DNA from: Armatimonadota bacterium
GTDB taxonomy: Bacteria > Armatimonadota > Chthonomonadetes > Chthonomonadales > CAJBBX01
DNA: 64,000 bases
Reading direction: 5' to 3'
NCBI GenBank assembly: GCA_026392115.1
Contig: JAPLCQ010000028.1
Location: 21,382 to 85,381 of the forward strand
Shown: piece by piece, positions 8,858-18,176 of the stretch
Numbering within the stretch: position 1 is the first letter of the stretch
How the letters are laid out: each line of letters begins with the position of its first letter
Notes under the pieces: generated by a model
Database searches by the model: none
What the model was told of the DNA's origin: nothing
The model's input: the letters and a program-made list of their open reading frames with translations, nothing else
Program-made: the position numbers and the translations under genes

Positions 8858-10291
8858 GTGATCACGTCCGTTCTCACCGATGCCCAGATCGCCAGGGTGA
8901 ATGACGCCTCGCTGACGATCCTCCAGCGCGTGGGCGTTCACCTGCCCCATCCCGAGGCCCTGCGGCTCTTCGAGGAGGCCGGCGCGACGGCGGATCGCGA
9001 CGCCCAGCGCGTCCGCATCCCCGCCGACCTGGTGCGCCGGTGCGTGGAGCAGGCGGGCAAGGAGTTCACCCTCTACGGCCGCGACGAGGGCCGCACGGCC
9101 CGCTTCGGGCAGCGATGCCGCAACTACAACTCCATCGCGGGCGAGGCGCTCTGGGTGGACGAGCTGGGCGCGCCGCGCCGCTACTGCCGTCTGGAGGACG
9201 TGGCCGCCGCCGCCCGGCTGGGCGACGCGCTGGCGCCGATCAACGTCGTGGGCGCCATGGCCGATCCGCGGGAGCTGCCGCCCGCCGCCCGCTGCGTGGC
9301 CGTGGTGGCCGAACTGCTGCGGAACACAACCAAGCCCATCACCTTCTGGTACCACGACCGGGCGTCGGCTCGCTTCGTCAACGAGATCATGGTGGCCGTG
9401 CGCGGCTCCGAGGCGGCCGCACGGGCAATGCCCCTGGCCTACCCCTTCCTCGAGCCGATCAGCCCGCTCCGCTTCCCGCACAACGGCGTGGACCTGCTCT
9501 TCGAGACCGGCAAGCTGGGCCTCCCCGTGCCCGTGGGCCCCATGGCGCAGATGGGCCTCTCGGCGCCGGGCACAGTGGCCGGGACGCTGGCCCAAGAGAA
9601 CGCCGAGATACTGGCCGGCATCTGCGTGGTCCAGCTCATCTCGCCCGGCGTCCCCGTGGTCTACGGCGGCATCTGCCACGCCTTCGACATGCGGACGACG
9701 CAGCTCATCTTCAGCGGCCCCGAGCAGGCGCTCTTCGGAGTGGCGCTGACGCAGATCGGCAAGAGCTGGGGCCTGCCCGTCTACATCAACGTGGGCCTCA
9801 CCGATTCGAAGGTCGCCGACGCGCAGGCGGGCCTCGAGGCGGGCGTGACGCTGGCCTACGGCGCCGCTGCCGGGGCGGACATCTTCGGGCACCTGGGCAT
9901 CAGCGGCGTGGACCAGGCCGCATCGCTGGACATGCTGGTGCTGCAGGCCGAGATCGTCCGCTACGTGGAGAGCACGCTGCGCGAGATCGACTTCAGCGAC
10001 GCGGCGTTCGGCCTCGACGTCATCGAGGAGGTCGGCCCCGGAGGCCGCTTCCTGGACCAGATGCACACGGCTCGCCGTTTCCGCAAGGAGCTCTGGTTCC
10101 CGGAGCTGCTGGACCGCTACTTCTACGACCAGTGGCTCGTCTACGGCGCCACCACGCTGGAGCAGCGCTGCCGCATGCGCCGCGAGGAGCTGCTGGCGAC
10201 CCACACGCCGGAGCCGCTGCCCGACGACCTGGAGCGCGAGGTCGCCCGCATCGTCGCCGCCGCCCAGCGACACCTTGGAGGGGAAGCATGA
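8858..10291 (+). CDS. MttB-superfamily (trimethylamine methyltransferase-like) protein, non-pyrrolysine
   Basis: GTG at 8858 is chosen because GGGAGG (8845-8850) lies 7 bases upstream; the in-frame ATG at 8843 would contain that site. The 477-residue product matches the MttB superfamily: an opening LTDAQIARVNDASLTILQRV, a middle region PFLEPISPLRF and the C-terminal half of a TIM barrel (GISGVDQAASLDMLVLQAEI). True TMA methyltransferases contain an in-frame UAG read as pyrrolysine. This gene is uninterrupted, so it belongs to the non-pyrrolysine branch, one member of which is known to demethylate glycine betaine onto a corrinoid protein. No corrinoid protein gene is visible here. It overlaps the next gene by four bases (ATGA), so it probably acts with that dehydrogenase. 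Confidence 0.85.
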   Translation: MITSVLTDAQIARVNDASLTILQRVGVHLPHPEALRLFEEAGATADRDAQRVRIPADLVRRCVEQAGKEFTLYGRDEGRTARFGQRCRNYNSIAGEALWVDELGAPRRYCRLEDVAAAARLGDALAPINVVGAMADPRELPPAARCVAVVAELLRNTTKPITFWYHDRASARFVNEIMVAVRGSEAAARAMPLAYPFLEPISPLRFPHNGVDLLFETGKLGLPVPVGPMAQMGLSAPGTVAGTLAQENAEILAGICVVQLISPGVPVVYGGICHAFDMRTTQLIFSGPEQALFGVALTQIGKSWGLPVYINVGLTDSKVADAQAGLEAGVTLAYGAAAGADIFGHLGISGVDQAASLDMLVLQAEIVRYVESTLREIDFSDAAFGLDVIEEVGPGGRFLDQMHTARRFRKELWFPELLDRYFYDQWLVYGATTLEQRCRMRREELLATHTPEPLPDDLEREVARIVAAAQRHLGGEA

Positions 10292-11316
10292 AGGCTGCAG
10301 TCGTCGTTGAGCCGGGACGGTTGGAGGTGCGCGAGCTGCCGCCGCCGGCGCTCGGCCCCTACGATGCGCTCTGCGAGATGCTCTGGGGGGCCACCTGCAC
10401 GGGCACCGACGGCCACCTGATCCATGGCCGCTTCCCGTGGCCCGTGCGCTACCCGACCGTGATCGGCCACGAGAGCGTCGGCCGTGTCGTACGGGTGGGC
10501 GCCGAGGTGCGCCGCCTTCGCGTCGGCGACCTGGTCTCCCGCGTGGGCCTGCCCGCCGCTCCCGACGGCTCCTTCGACGTGAACTGGGGCGGCTTCAGCG
10601 AACAGGGCGTCGCCCGCGACTGGATGGCCATGCGCGACGACGGCCTGCCCGAGGCCCAGTGGCGCGGCCACTCCATCAACCAAGCGATCCCGCCGGACAT
10701 CGACCCGGCGTCGGCCACCATGGTGGTCACGTGGCGCGAGACGCTGAGCGCCATCACCCGCATGGGCCTGGGCCGCGGCGCGTCGGCGCTGGTCATCGGC
10801 TCCGGGGGCAACGGCCTGGCCTTCGCGGCGCATGCCCGGCACATGGGCGCCGAGAGCGTGGCCATGGTGGGCGGCGCCGGCCGGTTGGAGACCTGCCGGG
10901 CGGCGGGCGCCGACCTTGCTCTGGCCTACTCCGCCTCTGATACGCACGACCGGCTCCGCGATGCCCGGCCCGGCGGGTTCGACTTCGTCATCGACGCCGT
11001 GGGCAAGTCCGGCGTGGCGGACGCCTACCTGCCGCACGTGGCCGCCGGCGGCATGCTCACCATCTACGGCGTCGATGACTTCGGCAAGTGCATGCTCAAC
11101 CCGACGCGGGCCCGGGGAACGTTCACCCTCTACCAGGGCGGTTACGAGGAGGCCGAGGCCCATCACCGCGTCATTGACCTGATGCGGTCCGGCGACCTGG
11201 ACGCCTCGGTCTGGCTCAACCTGGCGCACCCCTACCCGCTGTCCGAGATCAGCCGCGCCTTCGACGACCTGGCGGCGCGGAAGCATGTGAAAGCCCTCAT
11301 CCGGCTGGGAGCGTAG
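10288..11316 (+). CDS. Zn-type medium-chain dehydrogenase coupled to the MttB-like gene
   Basis: The ATG at 10288 overlaps the previous stop and has GGAGGGG just upstream. The 342-residue product is a medium-chain dehydrogenase/reductase: GATCTGTDGH carries the catalytic-zinc Cys, VIGHESVGRVV the His-Glu pair, and VIGSGGNGLAFAA the NAD(P)-binding turn (near residue 175). The usual four-cysteine structural-zinc lobe is absent; the region instead reads LPAAPDGSFDVNWGGFSEQG. It should oxidise an alcohol or reduce the matching carbonyl compound. Tight coupling to an MttB-like protein suggests a joint pathway for a methylated or quaternary amine or polyol, but the substrate is not readable from sequence. 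Confidence 0.85.
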   Translation: MKAAVVVEPGRLEVRELPPPALGPYDALCEMLWGATCTGTDGHLIHGRFPWPVRYPTVIGHESVGRVVRVGAEVRRLRVGDLVSRVGLPAAPDGSFDVNWGGFSEQGVARDWMAMRDDGLPEAQWRGHSINQAIPPDIDPASATMVVTWRETLSAITRMGLGRGASALVIGSGGNGLAFAAHARHMGAESVAMVGGAGRLETCRAAGADLALAYSASDTHDRLRDARPGGFDFVIDAVGKSGVADAYLPHVAAGGMLTIYGVDDFGKCMLNPTRARGTFTLYQGGYEEAEAHHRVIDLMRSGDLDASVWLNLAHPYPLSEISRAFDDLAARKHVKALIRLGA

Positions 11317-11321
11317 GCGCC

Positions 11322-14300
11322 ATGGCGGCACGGCGGCTCATGGTCTACGCCGTCGCGCTGGCCTGCGCCGCGTGGAGCCTCGCGGGGGCGAGGGCGGGGC
11401 CGTCCCTAGTTGAGACCGTGGGGCGCGGCGTCACCGTGGTGCGCGACGACAACGGCGCCTGGGCCGCCGACTGCAGCAAGGACATCACCCACCAGGTCGA
11501 GCCCGCCTACACGGCCCGCAAGACGCTGGACCTCTCCGCCGTGCCCGAGGCGCTCTGGGCGCGCGTCCGGGCGGTCCGCATCTCGGCCCTGTTCATGGTG
11601 CGCGACTACTCACGCGTCGCCGGAGGCACGGTTGACGGGCTCGACGAGGCCTACCAGGTCATCGTCAACGGTCGCGTACATACCTACCCCACCAGCGGCG
11701 GCCCAACCCCCTTCGCTGAAGGCGCGCCGCAGGCGCCGGAGTGGTTCGACCACGACATCCCGCCGTCCGAACTACGCCGCGGCCCCAATGAGGTGCTCAT
11801 CCGCAAGGCGCCGGGCAGGGGCGGGTACGACGACTACCTCTATCTCTGCATCGACCTGACGGCCCATCGCGGCCACAGCGCCGTGGCCTTTGACGGTTCT
11901 TCGTGGCGCACGGACGCCCTCACCGTGCCCGGCGGCTCGGGCGAGTACATGGTGCGGGCCTACCTGGTGACCGAGAGCGGCACCGTCGCGGCCACATGGC
12001 GGCCCCATGCGGCGCCCGCGCTGGAAGACCCCGACGGCATCATCGGCTATGCGGGTCCGACCGTCGGCGCCGCCGCCGACGGTTCCGTGCGCCTGGAGTG
12101 GAACCCGGCTGCGCTGGACGCGCGGGAGCCGGTTGAAGTCTCGTTCGACGGCTCGGCCGACGCCGAGATGCTCTGGCTGGACGGCCAGGGCAACCCCACG
12201 GGCGAGGCCTCGCGCGGCGGACGGCTGGCGCTCCAGGCGGGCGGGGCGCCGCGACCGGGCGGTGTGCTGCTGCGCAGGCTTGGGCAGGCTGGCATCCGCT
12301 CCGTGACGCTGCGCGCCTGCCGCGCCCTGCGGCCGCCTCCGGCTCCCATCGACCCCTGCCCGCCCATGGCCGCGCCCTTCGCGATTCCCAAGCCGCGTCC
12401 GCCCTCGGCCGTCGTGGGCCGCTCCGGCGCGACGCTGTTGGGCAGCCGGCTGGATGCGCGCTTCGAGGCCGGCGGCAGGCTGCGGCTCGTTTCGCTGCGC
12501 AATCGGGTCACCGGCACGGAGATGCTCCGCGCCGGGGCGCCTCCGCTCTTCACGGTGATGGTCGACGGACGGCGTTACAGCGGGAGCGGTGACTTTCGCT
12601 TGCTTTCGATGTGCCTGGATGGAGCAGGGCTTCGCGCGGAACTGGCGCTGGCCGACCCGCCGCTGCGGGCCGAGCTCACGGCTCACATGGAGCCCGAGGG
12701 GCTGCGCCTGGGCCTGAACCTCCGGCCCGCCGGTTCGGCCGACGTGGCCGCATCGGTCGTCTTCCCGCACCTGGAGGGGCTGGCCGCATCGCCCGACCCG
12801 CGCGACGACCGCTACTTCTACCCGCTGGGTGGAGGCATCATGGCCGGGACGCCCTCGCTGGTGCGGGCGGTCTACGGCGACCATCAGGCCCTCTACCAGG
12901 TGATGGACCTCCACAGCCCCACCCGGGGCGGCGGCCTCTACCTGCGCGTGGACGACGCCCAGGGCATGCACAAGGCGCTGACCCTGCGCAAGGCCGTCGC
13001 CGGCCTGCCCGAGGTGAACTGCGACCGCGTGGCCACGCTCACCCGAGAGGAGTTTAGGGGCGCCAATCCGCTCTCGGGCGCGCCGGGAGTGGGCATGGCT
13101 GTGGAGTATTCCCTGCGGACCCGCGCTCCGGGAGCGGCGTTCCCCACGTCGCCCGCGCTGCTCGCCGCGCATCCCGGCGACTGGCACGAAGCCATGGAGG
13201 CCTACGCGGCCTGGGCGCACCGGGCCTGGCGCTTCCGACCCATGGGGTCGCGCCTCCGCTCGGTCCACACGATGACGCCGCGCGGTTGGTCCACCGACCA
13301 ACTCTTCAGGGACGGCGCCTACCGGTCCGACCTGGTCGACCCGGCCCTGCCCGGCGTGGGCCGCAGCATGACCGACTGCCTGGAGCTGATGTCCTGGTGG
13401 GACTGGTCGCCGCTGGGTCCGCTCGGAGCGCCCATGGACAACCTGGCCGCCAGGCTGACGCCGGAGCAGGTCCGCGCCTGCGAGCCCTACCTCGTGCGGG
13501 ACCCCGTCACCGGAGCCCGCATGTGGAACAACCAGCCCGGCGACTACGCAGGCTACAATGATCGCTTCGGCGGCCTGCCCGCCTTCCGCCGCGCCGTGGA
13601 GGGCTGGAAGCGGCAGGGCGCGTTGGTCACGCCCTACACCGATCCCTTCCGCTTCGACGAGTTCTGCCCGCTTGGTCGTCAGGTGGGCGACCGGTGGGGC
13701 GTGGTGGGCGTCGACGGCAAGGTGACCCACGTCTACGACGTTCTGAACCCCTGCCACTACGTGCCCGAGGTTCGCCGCTGGGTGGCCGACACCATGGAGC
13801 GCGTGCTCCGCGAGACCGGCGCCGACGGCCTCAGGCTGGACGAATATGGCCACATGGGTTGGGCCTGCTTCAGCCCCGCGCACCGGCACACCTGGGCCGA
13901 ACCGGGCGTCTCGCAGTGGAACAAGGCGGTGGCCGAGACGACCGCCGAGGTGCGCCGCCGCATGGACCGCATCCGGCCGGGCCTCGTTCTCACCACCGAG
14001 CATCCCGGCTACGACTACCTGATGCGGAGCATCGACGGCTGCATCACCTACGACCTGACGGTGCAGTCAACGCCCCTGCGCCCGCTGGAGTGCAACCTGC
14101 AGCGGTTCTACTTCCCCGAGTGCAAGGCCTATGAGCTGGACTACACCGGCCGCCCCGCATCCATGGCGAAGAAGCTCTGGAACGGCGTGGCCTCGTTCGC
14201 CACGGCGTGGGATCGGCGGCACATACTCTACCTGCGCCGCAACGAGGACGCTCTGAACTCGCGCGACTGCCGGGCGCTGATCACCGCGCCCAGCCGAGGG

Positions 14301-14738
14301 GTCGCCGTCAATCGCTTCTCCGCCGGGTCCAAGACGCTCTTCCACATCTACAACGCCACGGGCCATACCTTCGCCGGTCCCGCGTTGGACGCGCCCCTGG
14401 CCTCCGACAGGCATCTGGTGGACCTGCAGGCGCAGCGCGAGGTGCGGCCCGGCCCCGGCGGCGCGGTACATCTGGCGCTCCCGCGGGACGGCGTGGCCTG
14501 CCTTGCCCGTCTGCCCCGCATGCTCTCGGTTAGGCGAAGCGGCGACCGGCTGGTTGTCACCTCCGCGGGCGCTCGGAAGGGCGATCGCATCGCGCTGGCC
14601 GGGGCCGAGGGCGAGGAGCTGGCCGGCGCGGTCCTGGCGCGACCCTCCGGCGCGACGGAGTTCGCCGCGAACGGCTCCGCCCGCGCCGTGCTGCTGCTGC
14701 GCCGGGGGCTGCTGGTGGACCTGCTACCGTTGCCCTGA
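11322..14738 (+). CDS. Large secreted glycosidase-like protein (DUF6259-like)
   Basis: This 1138-residue protein begins 5 bases after the dehydrogenase stop, so it may share the transcript. It has a signal peptide (MVYAVALACAAWSLAGARA). The first roughly 330 residues are beta-rich and jelly-roll-like. From about residue 640 a TIM-barrel-like part carries WWDWSPLGPLG, DPVTGARMWNNQPGDYAGY, GADGLRLDEYGHMGWACFSP and LTTEHPGYDYLM. The D in GLRLDEYG sits where alpha-glycosidase nucleophiles often lie. The layout resembles DUF6259-type proteins, which are distantly related to alpha-amylase/GH36-like barrels. The substrate is unknown. It overlaps the convergent next gene by 15 bases at the 3' end. 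Confidence 0.7.
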   Translation: MAARRLMVYAVALACAAWSLAGARAGPSLVETVGRGVTVVRDDNGAWAADCSKDITHQVEPAYTARKTLDLSAVPEALWARVRAVRISALFMVRDYSRVAGGTVDGLDEAYQVIVNGRVHTYPTSGGPTPFAEGAPQAPEWFDHDIPPSELRRGPNEVLIRKAPGRGGYDDYLYLCIDLTAHRGHSAVAFDGSSWRTDALTVPGGSGEYMVRAYLVTESGTVAATWRPHAAPALEDPDGIIGYAGPTVGAAADGSVRLEWNPAALDAREPVEVSFDGSADAEMLWLDGQGNPTGEASRGGRLALQAGGAPRPGGVLLRRLGQAGIRSVTLRACRALRPPPAPIDPCPPMAAPFAIPKPRPPSAVVGRSGATLLGSRLDARFEAGGRLRLVSLRNRVTGTEMLRAGAPPLFTVMVDGRRYSGSGDFRLLSMCLDGAGLRAELALADPPLRAELTAHMEPEGLRLGLNLRPAGSADVAASVVFPHLEGLAASPDPRDDRYFYPLGGGIMAGTPSLVRAVYGDHQALYQVMDLHSPTRGGGLYLRVDDAQGMHKALTLRKAVAGLPEVNCDRVATLTREEFRGANPLSGAPGVGMAVEYSLRTRAPGAAFPTSPALLAAHPGDWHEAMEAYAAWAHRAWRFRPMGSRLRSVHTMTPRGWSTDQLFRDGAYRSDLVDPALPGVGRSMTDCLELMSWWDWSPLGPLGAPMDNLAARLTPEQVRACEPYLVRDPVTGARMWNNQPGDYAGYNDRFGGLPAFRRAVEGWKRQGALVTPYTDPFRFDEFCPLGRQVGDRWGVVGVDGKVTHVYDVLNPCHYVPEVRRWVADTMERVLRETGADGLRLDEYGHMGWACFSPAHRHTWAEPGVSQWNKAVAETTAEVRRRMDRIRPGLVLTTEHPGYDYLMRSIDGCITYDLTVQSTPLRPLECNLQRFYFPECKAYELDYTGRPASMAKKLWNGVASFATAWDRRHILYLRRNEDALNSRDCRALITAPSRGVAVNRFSAGSKTLFHIYNATGHTFAGPALDAPLASDRHLVDLQAQREVRPGPGGAVHLALPRDGVACLARLPRMLSVRRSGDRLVVTSAGARKGDRIALAGAEGEELAGAVLARPSGATEFAANGSARAVLLLRRGLLVDLLPLP

Positions 14739-15596
14739 CGCCGCGGTCTCATCCGCCCGGACCCTCGCGGCATCGAGGGCCGCCTGCGCCATCTGGCGTC
14801 GTCGTCCGGGCTCCGTCTTGCGGAGTAGCCGCTCCATGGCTGCGATAGACTCGCCGCGGCCCATGGCCCGCACCACCTGGACCAGGTCCCAGTCGCGCTT
14901 GTCGGCCGCTCGCTTGGCGAGGAGGGACATGACATGCGGGCCCACGCGGTCGTAGTCCTCCGGCCAGGCACCGGCGCCGGCGGCGCGGAGCAGCGCCCGA
15001 GCCGCCTTGCGGACCTCGCTCGACGAACTCCGGCTGAGGCACTGTATGGCGAGGGCCAGCCCCTCCGGCGCCTCCAGATCGGCGAGTGCGCCGAGGCAGG
15101 TCAGCTTGAGCCGCTGCCGATTCACCGGGAGTAGCCTGGCGACCACGTACCAGATCAGCGGGAACGCCGCGATGGCGATGTAGAACGGTAGTTCGGCCAT
15201 CTTCATCTCGCGTCCCATCTTGACGATGAACCGGATGAAGAGGCCCAGCCCCGTGGCGACGTAGACCGCGGGCGGTATGACCACCGCCGGGCGGCGGAAC
15301 CGTCGCCAGCAGGCTTCCACCAGGACGCGCCCCGCCTCCCGGGCCCGGTCCGGCGTGGTAACGGCGTAGGGCAGGCAGTTGGCCGCAAGGCAGACGTCCC
15401 ACATGGGCCGCACCTTGGGGCCGCGCAGGATGTGGATCAGCGGGCCGTAGGCATGGTCGGGCCTTCCCTCCAGCACGGCGTCCACGGCGGCAACCAGGCG
15501 CCGGCTGGTGGCGAACACCTGCGCGATCTCGGTCACCTGCGCCCGCATTTCCGGGTCCATCTTCAGCGGTTCGTACGTCGGGTCTGTCTGCTCCAC
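14724..15596 (-). CDS. Membrane protein with HEAT-like C-terminal repeats
   Basis: The 290-residue product has two predicted membrane segments in the middle: one in VVIPPAVYVATGLGLFIRFI and one in LPFYIAIAAFPLIWYVVARL. An alpha-helical N-terminal part and a C-terminal part with HEAT-like helices (LTCLGALADLEAPEGLALAI, KAARALLRAAGAGAW) flank them. HEAT repeats usually serve protein binding. No catalytic motif is seen and I do not recognise the family. Its last codons overlap the tail of the convergent large glycosidase-like gene. Confidence 0.65.
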   Translation of the reverse strand: MEQTDPTYEPLKMDPEMRAQVTEIAQVFATSRRLVAAVDAVLEGRPDHAYGPLIHILRGPKVRPMWDVCLAANCLPYAVTTPDRAREAGRVLVEACWRRFRRPAVVIPPAVYVATGLGLFIRFIVKMGREMKMAELPFYIAIAAFPLIWYVVARLLPVNRQRLKLTCLGALADLEAPEGLALAIQCLSRSSSSEVRKAARALLRAAGAGAWPEDYDRVGPHVMSLLAKRAADKRDWDLVQVVRAMGRGESIAAMERLLRKTEPGRRRQMAQAALDAARVRADETAASGQR

Positions 15597-15624
15597 GATC
15601 AGCGCTCCAGTGCGTAGCAGCGGC

Positions 15625-16464
15625 CTACTTGCTCGCGTTGGCTACCTTCCGGCCGGCAAGCCACCTGATACACGCCTCCTGCCAGGCGATCCACTCCGGG
15701 CCCTTGCCGCAGCCCAGGCCGTGGGCGCCCGTGGGCAACTCCAGGTACTCGGCCGGCACCTTGTGCCGCTGCAACGCGGCGTAGAAGCGGCGACTCTGCT
15801 CCACGGGTACGGTCTGGTCCTGCACCGAGTGGGTCAGGAAGGCCGGCGGCGTCTGCGCGGTCACGTTGCCCTCTGTCCGGGGCATCCCCGCGTAGTCGGT
15901 GGCCGGGTAGACCAGCACGAGGAAGTCGGGCCGGCAACTCAGGCGCTCCGCGGGATCGACCGCCTTGGGGTCGCCCTTGTCGAAGCTGGTGCCGACGTTG
16001 CATGCCAGGTGTCCGCCGGCGGAGAAGCCCATCATTCCGATCCGTTTGGGGTCGAGCCCCCACTCTTTCGCGCGCGAGCGGACCAGACGCACGGCACGGC
16101 GGCCGTCGGCGATGGAGACCGGCGCGGGGTAGGGCTGGATGCGGTACTTCAGCACGATGCCGGTCACGCCGTGCGCGTTGAGACAGGCGGCGATGTCGTG
16201 TCCCTCGTAGCTCATCATCAGCGCGCGGTAGCCGCCGCCGGGGCAGACGATGACGGCCGCGCCGGTGGCCGTTGCCCTGGGGGCGAGGTGGACGGTGATC
16301 TCCGGCCGGTCGGCATCGGTCGCGCCGCGGGCATCGGGCGCCGCGCCGGGCCAGAGCGGGCGGACGGGCGCGGGCTCGGCGCAGGCGCAACAGGCCAACA
16401 CCAGCGTCGCGCAGAGGAGCGGGAGGGCGGTCCCGAGGTGGCCCACGGCATCGGGCAGGTTCAT
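15625..16464 (-). CDS. Secreted alpha/beta-hydrolase, carbohydrate acetyl/xylan esterase-like
   Basis: The ATG at 16464 has AAGGAG six bases upstream; an earlier ATG at 16497 lacks a site. The 279-residue product has a signal peptide (LPLLCATLVLACCACAEPAP; a cysteine near residue 25-28 could make it a lipoprotein). An oxyanion motif PGGGYR lies near 75-80, the nucleophile elbow GFSAGG at S148, an acid in HSVQDQTVPVEQ, and the histidine in TGAHGLG. This is the layout of the esterase/lipase group that removes acetyl or feruloyl groups from xylan-type glycans. It likely removes side groups so that neighbouring glycosidases can act. Confidence 0.82.
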   Translation of the reverse strand: MNLPDAVGHLGTALPLLCATLVLACCACAEPAPVRPLWPGAAPDARGATDADRPEITVHLAPRATATGAAVIVCPGGGYRALMMSYEGHDIAACLNAHGVTGIVLKYRIQPYPAPVSIADGRRAVRLVRSRAKEWGLDPKRIGMMGFSAGGHLACNVGTSFDKGDPKAVDPAERLSCRPDFLVLVYPATDYAGMPRTEGNVTAQTPPAFLTHSVQDQTVPVEQSRRFYAALQRHKVPAEYLELPTGAHGLGCGKGPEWIAWQEACIRWLAGRKVANASK

Positions 16465-16588
16465 GCGGCACTCCTTGGCGGGCGTCGCGGGCGGCATCGC
16501 CCAAACGCTAACGGAACCCTAACATACCCTTCCGGCGCGCCGCATGGGTAGACTCCCGAGGGTGTCACAGAAAAAAGGGGGAGTGCGC

Positions 16589-18172
16589 TTGGCAAGTAGA
16601 GCTCTGGCGGCGGCGGGATCGGCGGCTCTCCTCGCCCTTGCGCTGGCGTTGGCCTTGGCGTTGCGGCTCCCGCACCTGGGCGCCCGGCCCATGCATGCCG
16701 ACGAGTCGGTCCATACCGTGAAGTTCGCCGAGCTATGGACCACGGGCCGCTACACCTACGACCCCAATGAGTTCCATGGCCCCACGCTCTACTACGCGAC
16801 GCTCCCTTCGGTCCTGGCCGCCCGCCGCGCTGACTTCGCGGGCACGCGGGAGCGCGACTTCCGGCTGCCGGTGGCGCTGGCCGGATCACTGTTGGTGCTG
16901 GCCTACCTGCTCTTCGCGCCGGGCCTCGGTCGTTCGGGCGCGGCGGCGGCGGCGCTGCTGGCGGCGGCCTCGCCCTCCATGGTCTACTACAGCCGGTACT
17001 ACATCCAGGAGACCTTCCTGGCCCTCTTCACCGTGGTGGCCGTGGGTTGCGGCTGGCGATGGCTGCAGACGCGCAGGACGGGCTGGCTCATGGCCGCCGC
17101 GGTCTTCGCCGGGCTGATGCAGGCCTCCAAGGAGACCGCCGTGGTAGCCGTGGCAGCCGCCGGAGCCTCGCTTGCGCTGGAGGCCGGCTTCCGGCGCCTC
17201 CGCCGCGACGGGCCTCCTTCGCCCTGGCCTCCGGCGTCGTGGCGCGTCTGGCTCGGCGCTCTGCTGCTGGGCCCCCTCACTGCCGTTGGGCTCCTGAGCT
17301 GCGGCTTCCGCAACCCGCAGGCGGCCGTCGACATCGTCCGCACCTACCTGCCCTGGCTGCAACGCGCGGGCGGCGCCACGGAGCACATCCACCCCTGGTG
17401 GACCTACCTGAGCCTCCTCTTCTGGGTCCGCAAGCCGGAGGGGCCGGCCTTCACCGAGGCGGCCATCGCCGGCACGGCGCTGCTGGGGCTGCTCTGGGCC
17501 TTCGCGGCCCGGCCCGCCACGCCGAAGGCCGCCGACCGGGCCTCCTTGGCGCGGCTCACGGGTGTGCAGGCGCTCCTGATGCTGTCGGCCTACTCGGTGA
17601 TCCCCTACAAGACGCCCTGGTGCGTCGTCTCGCTGGTCGCCCTGCTCTGTGTGCCCGCGGGAGCCGCCTTCTCCGCCCTCTGGGACCGCCTGCCGGCCCC
17701 GGCCCGCGTGGTCCCGCTGCTGGCGCTGCTCGCCGCCGTGGCGAACTTGACGGCGCAGGCCATGCATGCCTCCGGCCCGCTGGCGGCCGACCCCCGCTCT
17801 CCCTATGTCTACGCGCATACCGAGGCCGACATCCTGCGCCTCCAACGGCGCGTGCTGAAGATCGCCGACGCCAACGCGGCGGGCCACGCCATGGTCGTGA
17901 AGGTGATATGGACCGACCACTACTACTGGCCGCTGCCCTGGTACCTGCGCGGCATGGCCAATGTGGCCTACTACGACGCCGTGCCCGCCAGTCCCGACGC
18001 GCCGGTGGTGATCTCCCACAACGACCACGACGAGGCCCTTACCGCGAAGCTGAAAGACCACCTGATGACCGGCTTCTACAAGGTTCGGCCCGGCGTCTTC
18101 GCCCAGCTCTGGGTCCGCATGGACGCCTGGCAACGCTTCTTGGAGCGCCGCAAGCCGGGAGACGAGGAGTAA
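16589..18172 (+). CDS. Agl23/TIGR03663-type GT39-like membrane glycosyltransferase
   Basis: GGGGGAG at 16577-16583 lies 5 bases before a TTG at 16589, which I take as start; an ATG at 16544 in the same frame lacks a site and is the alternative. The product (527 residues) is polytopic, with about 9-12 hydrophobic segments. Its first loop contains HADESVHTVKFAELW and then TYDPNEFHGPTLYY. That acidic loop and the FHGPTLYY block are signatures of TIGR03663 proteins (named after archaeal Agl23), relatives of dolichyl-phosphate mannosyltransferases. Known: GT39-like enzymes use a lipid-linked sugar and act at the outer face of the inner membrane. The acceptor here is unknown. The gene lies four bases before the GH78-like gene. 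Confidence 0.8.
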   Translation: MASRALAAAGSAALLALALALALALRLPHLGARPMHADESVHTVKFAELWTTGRYTYDPNEFHGPTLYYATLPSVLAARRADFAGTRERDFRLPVALAGSLLVLAYLLFAPGLGRSGAAAAALLAAASPSMVYYSRYYIQETFLALFTVVAVGCGWRWLQTRRTGWLMAAAVFAGLMQASKETAVVAVAAAGASLALEAGFRRLRRDGPPSPWPPASWRVWLGALLLGPLTAVGLLSCGFRNPQAAVDIVRTYLPWLQRAGGATEHIHPWWTYLSLLFWVRKPEGPAFTEAAIAGTALLGLLWAFAARPATPKAADRASLARLTGVQALLMLSAYSVIPYKTPWCVVSLVALLCVPAGAAFSALWDRLPAPARVVPLLALLAAVANLTAQAMHASGPLAADPRSPYVYAHTEADILRLQRRVLKIADANAAGHAMVVKVIWTDHYYWPLPWYLRGMANVAYYDAVPASPDAPVVISHNDHDEALTAKLKDHLMTGFYKVRPGVFAQLWVRMDAWQRFLERRKPGDEE

Positions 18173-18176
18173 CGCC

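Noticed and set aside
8858-10291. Pyrrolysine (in-frame UAG) in the MttB-like gene
   Set aside because: The frame runs uninterrupted to a TGA, so no amber codon is read through.
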